NCBI GenBank assembly: GCA_016218905.1
Contig: JACRCS010000151.1
Location: 1 to 10,580 of the forward strand
DNA from: Deltaproteobacteria bacterium
Lineage (GTDB): Bacteria > Desulfobacterota_C > Deferrisomatia > Deferrisomatales > JACRMM01
DNA length: 10,580 nt
Direction of reading: 5' to 3'
Shown: positions 1 to 6,402 of the stretch, one piece after another
How the letters are laid out: each line of letters begins with the position of its first letter
Position numbering within the stretch: the stretch's first letter is position 1
Notes under the pieces: model-generated
Told to the model about the DNA's origin: nothing
The model's database searches: none
The model's input: the letters and a program-made list of their open reading frames with translations, nothing else
Made by a program: the position numbers and the translations under genes

Positions 1-36
1 ACTTCCAAGTGACTGGGGACCGCGTCTCACCTTCTT

Positions 37-124
37 CGTCATTCCGGCATGGACGCCGGAATCCAGTACGCCATGGATGACCCTCCTGGGCGCTGGACCC
101 CGGCAATCCGTGCCGGGGTGACGG
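37..124. repeat. REP-like imperfect palindromic repeat
   Basis: The left arm (37-66) begins CGTCATTCCGGCATGG and ends GGAATCCAG. The right arm (93-123) begins CTGGACCCCGGCA and ends GCCGGGGTGACG. Reverse-complementing the right arm gives CGTCACCCCGGCACGG and so on, so the two arms form a long imperfect inverted repeat around a 26-base centre. Elements with GTCATTCC...GGAATCCAG / CTGGA...GGGGTGACG ends are a familiar class of dispersed intergenic palindromes in GC-rich bacteria. It lies downstream of the leftward peptidase gene and could act as a transcript-end hairpin, but there is no T-run to make it a classic terminator. Confidence 0.7.
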
Positions 125-163
125 AAGAGAGGCCGGCGTCCCGCGCAGCGGCGTACCGAAGCT

Positions 164-198
164 GACAACCGACAACCGACAACTGATGACCGACAACC
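164..198. repeat. Five tandem heptamers (GACAACC-type)
   Basis: Five consecutive 7-base units are visible: GACAACC (164), GACAACC (171), GACAACT (178), GATGACC (185) and GACAACC (192). The array stops three bases before the end of the stop codon of the leftward peptidase gene. Its strict 7-base period matches the separate heptamer arrays upstream of cheA, although the unit sequence differs. It resembles in form the short tandemly repeated (STRR) heptanucleotides described in cyanobacteria. No function is claimed. Confidence 0.85.
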
Positions 199-201
199 GC
201 T

Positions 202-3153
202 TTACAGCTTCTCGATCTCCAGCTCCTCCCCCTCCCCCAGCTCCGCGTTGGCCGAACGGAGGGCCTCTTCTCCGGCGATGACTCCCACGGCGCTGCCGGG
301 ACGGCCGGCGACGAGGTACTTCTCGGCGACTCTCGAGAGCTCCGGGGCTTCGGTCGCCAACACCCTTTCGCGGAAGGCCTGGCGCAGCTCTTTTGAGAGT
401 CCCTGTTGTCGGTAGCCGAGCTCGCGGGCTCCCTTCGATCCGGGCGAGAGGGGGCGATCGAGGTCGCTGAAGACCCCGAGGATGGCCTCCTTCACCTCGC
501 CGGCTCCGAAGCGGCCCGCGGCGGCCCACCCCGCGGCCTCGTCGAAGACCTTGAGCGTCCGGGCGAGCTGAGGGTCGCGGTAGGAGAGGAGGGAGAGGAG
601 CCCCGACTCCGCGCCGTAGACGGCCATCCCGCCGTAGGCTCCGCCCTTCTCGCGGATCTCGCGGTGAAGGTACCCGGCCCGGAGGAGCTTCGCGAGTACG
701 GTGAGGGCCGCGGCGTCGGGGTGGCTGTACTGGACGCAGGGGTAGACTCGGGCGACGTACGAGACGGGCACCGAGGCGGCGACGCCCCTTCGGAACGGGG
801 TGCCGGGCCGGGCCTGGGGCTCGAAGCGCCCGCGGGGAGGAGCCTCTCGGGGGAGCTCGTCCAAGAACCGTCCCAGGGGTTCGCGGATCTTCGGGAACGC
901 GCCCCCTTCCCCGGTGACCGCCGGCCGAAGCCCGGCTCGCGAGCCCAGGATCGCCGCGAGCGCCTGGAGCCGCTCGGCGGCCTCGCGGAGCTGCGGTGCG
1001 GGCTTCCCGGCGAGGCCGCGCACGAACCGGAGGTACTCGACGCCGGACCAGCGTTCCCGGAGCCGCCCCGCGGCCGTAAGGCTCGACGCCGCGAGCCGGG
1101 CGGCGTACCGGTGGCCGAGGTTCGGAAGGGAGTTCTCCAGGTTCGTCTTGAGCTGGTTGAAGATCGTGTGGATCCGTTCGAGGTCCGTGAACTCCGAGGA
1201 CCGGAAGAGGTCTCGCAGGATCGCGAAGAGCCGCGTCTGGTTGCGAACGAGCGCCTTGCCTTCGATCTCGACGATCGCCCCGAAGGCGCCGAGGCGCTCC
1301 GGGTCGTCGAGGATCGTGGTTCCGGCCGCGACGCCTCCCGTCGACGCGGCGATCCGCTCCGCGATCTCCGTGTACGGCCGGCCGGCGGCGCCCACCTGAC
1401 CAAAGGCCGTGCAGAAGAGCGGCAGGTAGGAGAGCACGTCCTCCGGGCAGCCCCCGAGTTCTACCTGTGCCAGGAAGTAGCCGATTCCGTTGGTCGGCTG
1501 GTCGAACCAGAGCGCTTCGCCCTCCTCGCGGGCCGACACGGTCCGCTCTTCCCGCGGGATGTCTCCGAGCTCCAGGCTGGGCAGACAGGAGAGGTCTTCG
1601 GGGCTCTCCTGCGCCGCCGCGAGGTCGCGGGCCTTGGCGAGGAGCTGTTCCCGCTCCTCGGGCCCAAGTCGGGAGCGCAGGTCCCGCAGTTGTCCCGCGA
1701 GCTCTTCCTCCTGCCGTTCCCTCAGCTCCGGGTCCGGCCGGAGGATCAGGGTGATGCGGTGGGGATTCTCCAGGAGCTCTCGCCGGATCAGGTCCCGGAA
1801 GAAGCGCCCTCCCTCCAGCCTCGAACGAAGCTCGGCGAGGCTTTCGGAGAGGAGGAGGGGGCGGATGGGATCGGCGCCGTGGATCCAGGGCCCCATCAGG
1901 CGGGTGAGCAGGCCGAGGGCGTAGGGATAGTGATCGCCCTTCACCTCCCGGTGCGCGAACTCCAGCTGGTGCAGGGCGGCTTCGATGCGTTCGGCCGCGA
2001 AGCCGTCGCGGGCGCACTCCTCCAGTACCCGGAAGATCAGGTCGCGGATGAGCGGCGCGGACTCCGGATCGGTCCCCTGGAGACCCGCGGCGAAGTAGGT
2101 GTCCCGGTTCTCCGGGTTGTAGCCGGTGCCGGGCGCGAGGTTCGTCCCGAGCTTCGAGTCGAGGAGGGCCTTGTGGAGGGGCGCGGCCGGATTCCCGAGA
2201 AGGAGCTCGGACAGGAGCATGAGGCCGAGCCGCTCCAGGTGATCGCCCACGTAACAGGTGAGCCAGCCCACCTGCACCATGCTCCGGTGGGCGAGTTCCT
2301 CGCCCTTGTCCACGGGGTAGCCGACGGCGACCTCCTTCGGCTCACCGAAGCGCACCTCCTCGGGCACCTCCGTCTCCACCGGCGCGGCCTCGAAGCGGCC
2401 GAGCGCCTGCTCCTCCACCACCTTGAGGTGGTCCGCCAGAGGGAAGTTCCCGTAGCTGAAGAGATAGGCGTTGCTCGGGTGGTAACAGGCCGCGTGGAAG
2501 GCCCTTAGGGCTTCCCAGGTGAGTTCGGGAATGCGCGCCGGCTCGCCACCGGAGTTCTTCCCGTACGTGGTAGTCGGGTAGAGCGCCTCCGTCAGCCGCG
2601 TCTCCAGGAGGGAGTAAGGGTCCGACATGGCCCCCTTCATCTCGTTGTAGACGACGCCCTTGATCGTCAGCGGCGAGTCCGGATCGGCGGGGTCCTCGAA
2701 CTCGAGGCGGTGGCCCTCCTGGCGGAAGTCCCGCTCCCGCAGGAGCGGGAAGAAGACGGCGTCCAGGTAGACGGAGATCAGGTTGTAGAAGTCCGCCCGG
2801 TTCTGGCTCGCGAAGGGGTAGAGGGTCCAGTCGTCCGCCGTCAGCGCGTTCATGAACGTGCTCAAGGTCCGCTTCAGCATGGAGAAGAAGGGGTCCCGGA
2901 CGGGGTAGCGTTTCGACCCGCAGAGCGTCGTGTGCTCGAGGATGTGGGCGACGCCCGTGGAGTCCCGCGGAGGTGTGCGAAAGCCCACGGCGAAGAGGTT
3001 GTTGTCGTCGGCGGACGCCAGGTGGAGGTAACGCGCACCCGTCTTGCGGTGCGAGAGCTCCACCGCCGTGGCGTTCAGCTCCGGCAGGGGGACCACGCGC
3101 CGGACGGTGAAGCCGTGGAGCTCGGTTCCGGGGGTTACGTCCGGCAGTGCCAT
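202..3153 (-). CDS. M16C (PreP/Cym1-like) zinc metallopeptidase
   Basis: This 983-residue protein has the length and layout of the M16C family (presequence protease PreP/Cym1, peptidase M16C-associated). These are single-chain clam-shell proteases that degrade short unfolded peptides. The inverted zinc motif HxxEH is H70-I-L-E73-H74, and the third ligand is probably E171 in a YNEMKGAMSDP stretch about 97 residues later, a spacing close to that in PreP. Residues of roughly 460-710 correspond to the M16C-associated region. The catalytically inactive C-terminal half keeps the EKGGAYGGM segment typical of the substrate-contacting Arg/Tyr region. There is no N-terminal signal peptide or membrane segment, so a cytoplasmic location is inferred. 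The ATG at 3153 is preceded by AGAAAGGA on the minus strand at a suitable distance. It is transcribed away from the chemotaxis cluster and has no obvious functional link to it. Family assignment is secure; the physiological substrate is unknown. Confidence 0.95.
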   Translation of the reverse strand: MALPDVTPGTELHGFTVRRVVPLPELNATAVELSHRKTGARYLHLASADDNNLFAVGFRTPPRDSTGVAHILEHTTLCGSKRYPVRDPFFSMLKRTLSTFMNALTADDWTLYPFASQNRADFYNLISVYLDAVFFPLLRERDFRQEGHRLEFEDPADPDSPLTIKGVVYNEMKGAMSDPYSLLETRLTEALYPTTTYGKNSGGEPARIPELTWEALRAFHAACYHPSNAYLFSYGNFPLADHLKVVEEQALGRFEAAPVETEVPEEVRFGEPKEVAVGYPVDKGEELAHRSMVQVGWLTCYVGDHLERLGLMLLSELLLGNPAAPLHKALLDSKLGTNLAPGTGYNPENRDTYFAAGLQGTDPESAPLIRDLIFRVLEECARDGFAAERIEAALHQLEFAHREVKGDHYPYALGLLTRLMGPWIHGADPIRPLLLSESLAELRSRLEGGRFFRDLIRRELLENPHRITLILRPDPELRERQEEELAGQLRDLRSRLGPEEREQLLAKARDLAAAQESPEDLSCLPSLELGDIPREERTVSAREEGEALWFDQPTNGIGYFLAQVELGGCPEDVLSYLPLFCTAFGQVGAAGRPYTEIAERIAASTGGVAAGTTILDDPERLGAFGAIVEIEGKALVRNQTRLFAILRDLFRSSEFTDLERIHTIFNQLKTNLENSLPNLGHRYAARLAASSLTAAGRLRERWSGVEYLRFVRGLAGKPAPQLREAAERLQALAAILGSRAGLRPAVTGEGGAFPKIREPLGRFLDELPREAPPRGRFEPQARPGTPFRRGVAASVPVSYVARVYPCVQYSHPDAAALTVLAKLLRAGYLHREIREKGGAYGGMAVYGAESGLLSLLSYRDPQLARTLKVFDEAAGWAAAGRFGAGEVKEAILGVFSDLDRPLSPGSKGARELGYRQQGLSKELRQAFRERVLATEAPELSRVAEKYLVAGRPGSAVGVIAGEEALRSANAELGEGEELEIEKL

Positions 3154-3196
3154 GTCGGTCCTTTCTGCGGGCGCGGGGAAGTCGCGCCCTCTGAAT

Positions 3197-3586
3197 TCAG
3201 CGCAGGTTGCGGCGTCCTGAGGTGAGCCCGCCGCGCGGCTCCTCGGCTTCAGCGTTCGCGATGGCTCTCGGTCGGCGAGCTCGCGCCGCCGATGTGCACC
3301 GTTCGGGAACGAAGGGATTCATCCGCACAGCCAGGGAGTACATCCTCGGGTGCTCGGTCTTGCGGCCGTAGAGGTACGACAACCACTCCCGTAAGAGCAA
3401 GGGAAAGAGCCGGCGGAGCTCCTCGTGAGCTCTTTTCTTCGCATGACCGCCTCTCCGCTCCGCCAGGCCTCCGCTCCCGGAGCCCCCTCCGGCAGACGTT
3501 GCGGGAAAGCCTACCACGCCTTCGACGGCGGGCGAGCACGCCCAGCGCGCCGGGCCCGGGAGCAGCCTTCGCGGAGTGGGTGGCAC
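3197..3586 (-). CDS. Possible small gene or gene remnant, unrecognised
   Basis: This is an open frame of up to 129 codons (GTG at 3586, no convincing ribosome binding site) ending 43 bases before the peptidase start. Only the middle, about residues 48-98 (3296-3445), looks protein-like, with a charged helix-like start (HAKKRAHEELRRLF) followed by LLLREWLSYLYG and HPRMYSLAVRMNPFVPE. In that stretch I counted about 78% G+C at third, 61% at first and 43% at second codon positions, the pattern expected of coding DNA in a GC-rich genome. The flanking residues are low-complexity Gly/Ala/Arg and look non-coding. I do not recognise a family. It may be a short gene with an unresolved start, the decayed tail of a lost gene, or chance. 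Confidence 0.25.
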   Translation of the reverse strand: MPPTPRRLLPGPARWACSPAVEGVVGFPATSAGGGSGSGGLAERRGGHAKKRAHEELRRLFPLLLREWLSYLYGRKTEHPRMYSLAVRMNPFVPERCTSAARARRPRAIANAEAEEPRGGLTSGRRNLR

Positions 3587-3613
3587 GGAGTTGCGCGGCG
3601 TGAAACTCTTTTC

Positions 3614-3641
3614 TCAAGTTTGCAAGGAGTAGTTCCGATAC
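3614..3641 (+). promoter_or_regulatory. Candidate sigma-28 (FliA) promoter of the chemotaxis operon
   Basis: TCAAGTTT (3614-3621), 12 bases, then TCCGATAC (3634-3641). Against the E. coli flagellar sigma-28 consensus TAAAGTTT-N11-GCCGATAA this gives 7/8 and 6/8 matches with one extra spacer base. Transcription would start near 3648, leaving a leader of about 50 bases before the STAS gene. Motility and chemotaxis operons are established sigma-28 targets, so the context agrees. It was assigned by eye and not tested. No equally good sigma-70 or sigma-54 site was seen nearby. Confidence 0.6.
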
Positions 3642-3697
3642 CCGTCTCGTCTCGGGCGGGCTTCCCGCCGTGCCAACCGGGGGGAGAGGATGGACGC

Positions 3698-4045
3698 ATG
3701 AGAAACAAAACGCCGGTCGTCCTCCGGTGGGACGGAGACCTGGTGCTCTCCAGGGCTCGCGAGCTCAAGGAGTCCCTCCTGGCGGCGCTCTCGCGGGCCG
3801 AACGGGTCGAGCTCGACCTGAGCGATGTGACGGAGGCCGACGCTTCGTGCCTGCAGCTACTCTGCGCCGCACACAAGGAAGCTTCTGCCCTGGGAAAGAC
3901 CCTGGCCGTCGTTCCCGAGCCTCCTCCGGTCCTCGCCGACCGCGCGGAGACGGCGGGTTTCCGCAGGACCCACGGCTGCGCCTCCGACTGCCTCTGGCGT
4001 TCCGGCGCCGTCCTCCCGGCGGGTGGGCCCGCCGCAGGAGCGTAG
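3698..4045 (+). CDS. STAS-domain protein, first gene of chemotaxis cluster
   Basis: This 115-residue, single-domain STAS protein is of the SpoIIAA/anti-anti-sigma-like fold. A beta-strand VELDLSDV leads into EADASCLQLLCAAHKEA, the loop-plus-helix signature, followed by the strand TLAVVPEP. The phosphorylated Ser of SpoIIAA (first Ser of Asp-Ser-Ser-Gly) aligns with Ala49 here (D48-A49-S50-C51), so phospho-switching of the SpoIIAA kind is unlikely. The C-terminal part carries a Cys pair, C94 and C98, in GCASDCLW, a pattern I associate with STAS proteins in chemotaxis operons. The start is set by GGGGAGAGGA at 3681-3690, seven bases upstream of ATG 3698; longer upstream readings are low-complexity. 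It occupies the place where many chemotaxis operons carry cheY. It probably acts in the cytoplasm as a protein-interaction module near CheA, but its partner is unknown. Confidence 0.85.
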   Translation: MRNKTPVVLRWDGDLVLSRARELKESLLAALSRAERVELDLSDVTEADASCLQLLCAAHKEASALGKTLAVVPEPPPVLADRAETAGFRRTHGCASDCLWRSGAVLPAGGPAAGA

Positions 4046-4059
4046 AATACAGATCCGGT

Positions 4060-4087
4060 ATCAGTCATCAGTCATCAGTTTTCAGTT
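4060..4087. repeat. Tandem heptamers, ATCAGTC type (inverted partner of 4124-4172)
   Basis: Four consecutive 7-base units: ATCAGTC (4060), ATCAGTC (4067), ATCAGTT (4074) and TTCAGTT (4081). Read on the other strand these are ACTGATG-like units, the inverse of the ACTGATC-like units at 4124-4172. TCAGTTC (4082-4088) is perfectly complementary to GAACTGA (4121-4127), so the two arrays can pair around a 32-base loop. The array lies in the 150-base gap between the STAS gene and cheA and should be transcribed as part of the operon. Confidence 0.85.
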
Positions 4088-4123
4088 CAAGACCGAAGAG
4101 AGACCACGAACCTAGCCTCAGAA

Positions 4124-4172
4124 CTGATCACTGCTCACTGATCACCGATCACTGGTCACTGGTCACTGATAA
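4124..4172. repeat. Seven tandem heptamers (CTGRTCA) before cheA
   Basis: Seven consecutive 7-base units: CTGATCA (4124), CTGCTCA (4131), CTGATCA (4138), CCGATCA (4145), CTGGTCA (4152), CTGGTCA (4159) and CTGATAA (4166). Several contain the self-complementary TGATCA. The array ends about ten bases before the purine-rich cheA ribosome binding site (GAGGAAGAGG, 4183-4192). Any change in copy number or folding would therefore act right beside cheA translation initiation. The AT-richer composition contrasts with the flanking genes and suggests an inserted or expanded repeat. Confidence 0.9.
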
Positions 4173-4195
4173 CTCGATGACTGAGGAAGAGGCTC

Positions 4196-6316
4196 ATGGG
4201 CCAGGCGGACAAGTTCAAAGAGGCCTTTCGGGAGGAAGCGAAGGAGCTCTTGACGGAGCTCGAGACCGGACTCCTGGAGCTCGAGGAGACGCCCGACGAC
4301 CTGGAGGTGGTGGGGCGGGTGTTCCGAGCGATGCACACCATCAAGGGCTCGGGCGCCATGTTCGGCTTCGACCGGATCACGGCCTTCACGCACGAAGTGG
4401 AGACCGCCTTTGACAAAGTCCGAAACGGTGAGCTGAAAGTGACGAAGGAGCTCATCGGCACGACCCTCGCAGCCCGGGACCTGATCCGCGCCATGCTCGA
4501 CTCGGCGGCGGACGAAGACGCGGACCTCGAAGCCGGTGCGGCCGAGGTCGTCCGTGTCCTGCGGTTGCTCCTCCCGGGGGCGTCCCCTCCGGAGGTGACG
4601 GCAGCTCCGGCCGAGCTCCCGGAGGCCCGTCCGGCGCCCGCGGGGGAGGCCGCGAGGCCGGTCACGTACCGCATCCGGTTCCGGCCGAAACCGGGACTCT
4701 TCCGGAGCGGAGGGGACCCTATGGGGCTCTTCCGGGAACTGGCCGAGCTCGGTCACTGCAAGGTCGTCGCCTGCACCCGGGACATCCCGAGACTCGGAGA
4801 CCTCGATCCCGAGGTCTGCCACGCGTACTGGGACGTCATCCTCACCACCGACCGCGGCGTCGACGCCATCCGGGACGTCTTCATCTTCGTCGAGAACGAG
4901 TGCGCGCTGCGGGTCGAGGTCATCGACGACAGCGCCGACCTCGACTCGGACGCGAACTACAAGCGTCTGGGCGAGATCCTGGTCGAGCGGGGAGACCTGA
5001 GCCGCGCAGACCTCGAAGTGGTGCTCAGGGCCCAGAAGCCGATCGGCGAGGTCCTCAAAGAGAACGGGCTCATTCACCAGGACTCCCTCACGTCGGCCCT
5101 GACGGAGCAGAAGATCGTCCGGGAAGCCCGCGCGAAACGGGAGCCCGGCGAGGGAAGCTCCAGTCTGCGCGTTCCGGCGGAGAAGCTCGACAGCCTGGTG
5201 GATCTCGTGGGCGAGCTCGTCATCGCCCAGGCCCGCCTCGCCCAGATCGCCGGAAGCCGCGAGGACGCAGAGCTCATCTCCATCGCCGAGGAGATCGAGC
5301 GCCTCTCGGCCGAGCTCCGCGACAACACGCTGAACGTGCGAATGCTCCCCATCGGGACCACGTTCAGCAAGTTTCGCCGACTCGTCCGGGATCTCTCGGC
5401 CGAGTTGGGCAAGCAGATCGAACTCGTCACCGAGGGCGCCGAGACCGAGCTCGACAAGACGGTCATCGAGCGCCTGGGCGACCCTCTGGTGCACCTGATC
5501 CGCAACAGCATCGACCACGGGATCGAGCCGCCGGAGGGCCGTAGGGCGGCGGGCAAACCGGAGCGCGGGCTCGTCCGCCTCTCCGCCTACCACTCGGGCC
5601 CCAACGTCGTCATCGAGATCGCCGACGACGGCGTGGGTCTCGACCCCGAGGCGCTCCGGGCCAAGGCCCTGGAGAAGGGCCTGATCGGGGCGGACGCCAA
5701 GCTCTCCGAGAAGGAGCTCTGGGGCCTGATCTTCCTCCCCGGCTTCTCGACGGCCAAGTCGGTCTCCAGCGTCTCCGGCCGAGGCGTCGGAATGGACGTG
5801 GTGAAGCGTTCCATCGACGCGCTCAGCGGCACCGTCGAGATCGAGAGCAGGCGGGGCGAAGGCGCGCGCATCCGGATCAAGCTCCCGCTGACGCTCGCGA
5901 TCATCGAGGGTCTCCTCGTCTCCGTAGGGGCCGGGAGCTTCGTCCTGCCGCTGTCCCTCGTGGAGGAGTGCGTCGAGCTCTCCCGCGCGGACGTCCTCGC
6001 CTCTCACGGCCGGCAGATCGCCAACGTCCGGGGAGAGCTCGTGCCATACATCCGCCTTCGGGAGTGGTTCGCGACCGACGGCGAGGCGCCTCCCATCGAG
6101 CAGATCGTGATCGCGGGCGTGGATGGAGCGCGCTTCGGCTTCGTCGTCGACAGCGTGGTGGGCCAGCACCAGACCGTGATCAAGACCCTTGGGAAGATGT
6201 ACCGGGAGGTGGAAGGCCTCTCCGGCGCCACGATCCTTGGCGACGGAACGGTCGCGCTGATCCTGGACGCGCCGAAGCTCGTCGAGTCGGTCACGGCCAA
6301 CGAGGTCAGGCACTGA
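4196..6316 (+). CDS. cheA: Chemotaxis histidine kinase CheA with inserted MshEN-like tandem motif
   Basis: This 706-residue cytoplasmic kinase receives receptor signals through CheW and phosphorylates the response regulators. P1 (about 1-110) has phospho-acceptor H47 in FRAMHTIKGSGAMFGF. A separate alpha/beta domain at about 156-245 (begins TYRIRFRPKPGLF) is in the P2, regulator-docking position but differs from the E. coli P2. Residues 257-280 and 282-305 are two adjacent 24-residue repeats (RLG..LV..G.L....L...L..Q type) like MshEN/GspE N-terminal motifs. P3 dimerisation helices start near 322. The P4 ATPase has an intact N box (H433, N437, H441), G1 (D477-D-G-V-G), F box (F517) and G2 (G528-R-G-V-G). 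The CheW-like P5 runs from about 563 to the end. All catalytic motifs are present, so it should be active. ATG 4196 follows GAGGAAGAGG (4183-4192). Confidence 0.97.
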   Translation: MGQADKFKEAFREEAKELLTELETGLLELEETPDDLEVVGRVFRAMHTIKGSGAMFGFDRITAFTHEVETAFDKVRNGELKVTKELIGTTLAARDLIRAMLDSAADEDADLEAGAAEVVRVLRLLLPGASPPEVTAAPAELPEARPAPAGEAARPVTYRIRFRPKPGLFRSGGDPMGLFRELAELGHCKVVACTRDIPRLGDLDPEVCHAYWDVILTTDRGVDAIRDVFIFVENECALRVEVIDDSADLDSDANYKRLGEILVERGDLSRADLEVVLRAQKPIGEVLKENGLIHQDSLTSALTEQKIVREARAKREPGEGSSSLRVPAEKLDSLVDLVGELVIAQARLAQIAGSREDAELISIAEEIERLSAELRDNTLNVRMLPIGTTFSKFRRLVRDLSAELGKQIELVTEGAETELDKTVIERLGDPLVHLIRNSIDHGIEPPEGRRAAGKPERGLVRLSAYHSGPNVVIEIADDGVGLDPEALRAKALEKGLIGADAKLSEKELWGLIFLPGFSTAKSVSSVSGRGVGMDVVKRSIDALSGTVEIESRRGEGARIRIKLPLTLAIIEGLLVSVGAGSFVLPLSLVEECVELSRADVLASHGRQIANVRGELVPYIRLREWFATDGEAPPIEQIVIAGVDGARFGFVVDSVVGQHQTVIKTLGKMYREVEGLSGATILGDGTVALILDAPKLVESVTANEVRH

Positions 6317-6384
6317 CGGCTGCTGGGTCCCGGCAGGTCGGCGACGTTCCGTGTTGGAGCGCCTGACCTCCGGCGATGAAGCGC

Positions 6385-6392
6385 GGGGGAGG
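6385..6392 (+). promoter_or_regulatory. Ribosome binding site deciding the mcp start
   Basis: GGGGGAGG at 6385-6392 lies ten bases upstream of ATG 6403. The in-frame ATG at 6376, nine codons earlier, has only weak purine content upstream and would put this strong Shine-Dalgarno inside the coding region. The protein from 6403 starts [17 protein letters not shown], a typical chemoreceptor opening before the first membrane helix, so 6403 is preferred. Confidence 0.65.
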
Positions 6393-6402
6393 ATTGATAC
6401 AC

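Larger units (their letters stand above)
3154..3697. other. Divergent intergenic region between peptidase and chemotaxis cluster
   Basis: This is 544 bases without a secure gene. The right end holds the candidate sigma-28 promoter (3614-3641) and the STAS ribosome binding site (3681-3690). The left end holds the peptidase ribosome binding site on the minus strand (AGAAAGGA, complement of 3159-3166). The middle (about 3296-3445) has coding-like composition on the minus strand. I see no tRNA, riboswitch or clear terminator, and no convincing sigma-70 promoter for the peptidase. Confidence 0.6.

Noticed and set aside
406..2508. A 700-codon open frame on the plus strand opposite the peptidase gene.
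   Set aside because: It is a compositional shadow of the M16C gene, rich in Arg/Glu/Gly, with no recognisable motif.
3690..3701. A three-codon mini-frame ATG GAC GCA TGA whose stop overlaps the STAS start codon.
   Set aside because: The purine-rich Shine-Dalgarno is too close to 3690 and well placed for 3698, so this is probably incidental.
4163..6313. A 716-codon open frame antisense to cheA.
   Set aside because: It mirrors cheA codon positions, has Asp/Arg/His/Leu-rich composition without domain motifs, and cheA itself is unambiguous. Long antisense frames are expected at this G+C.
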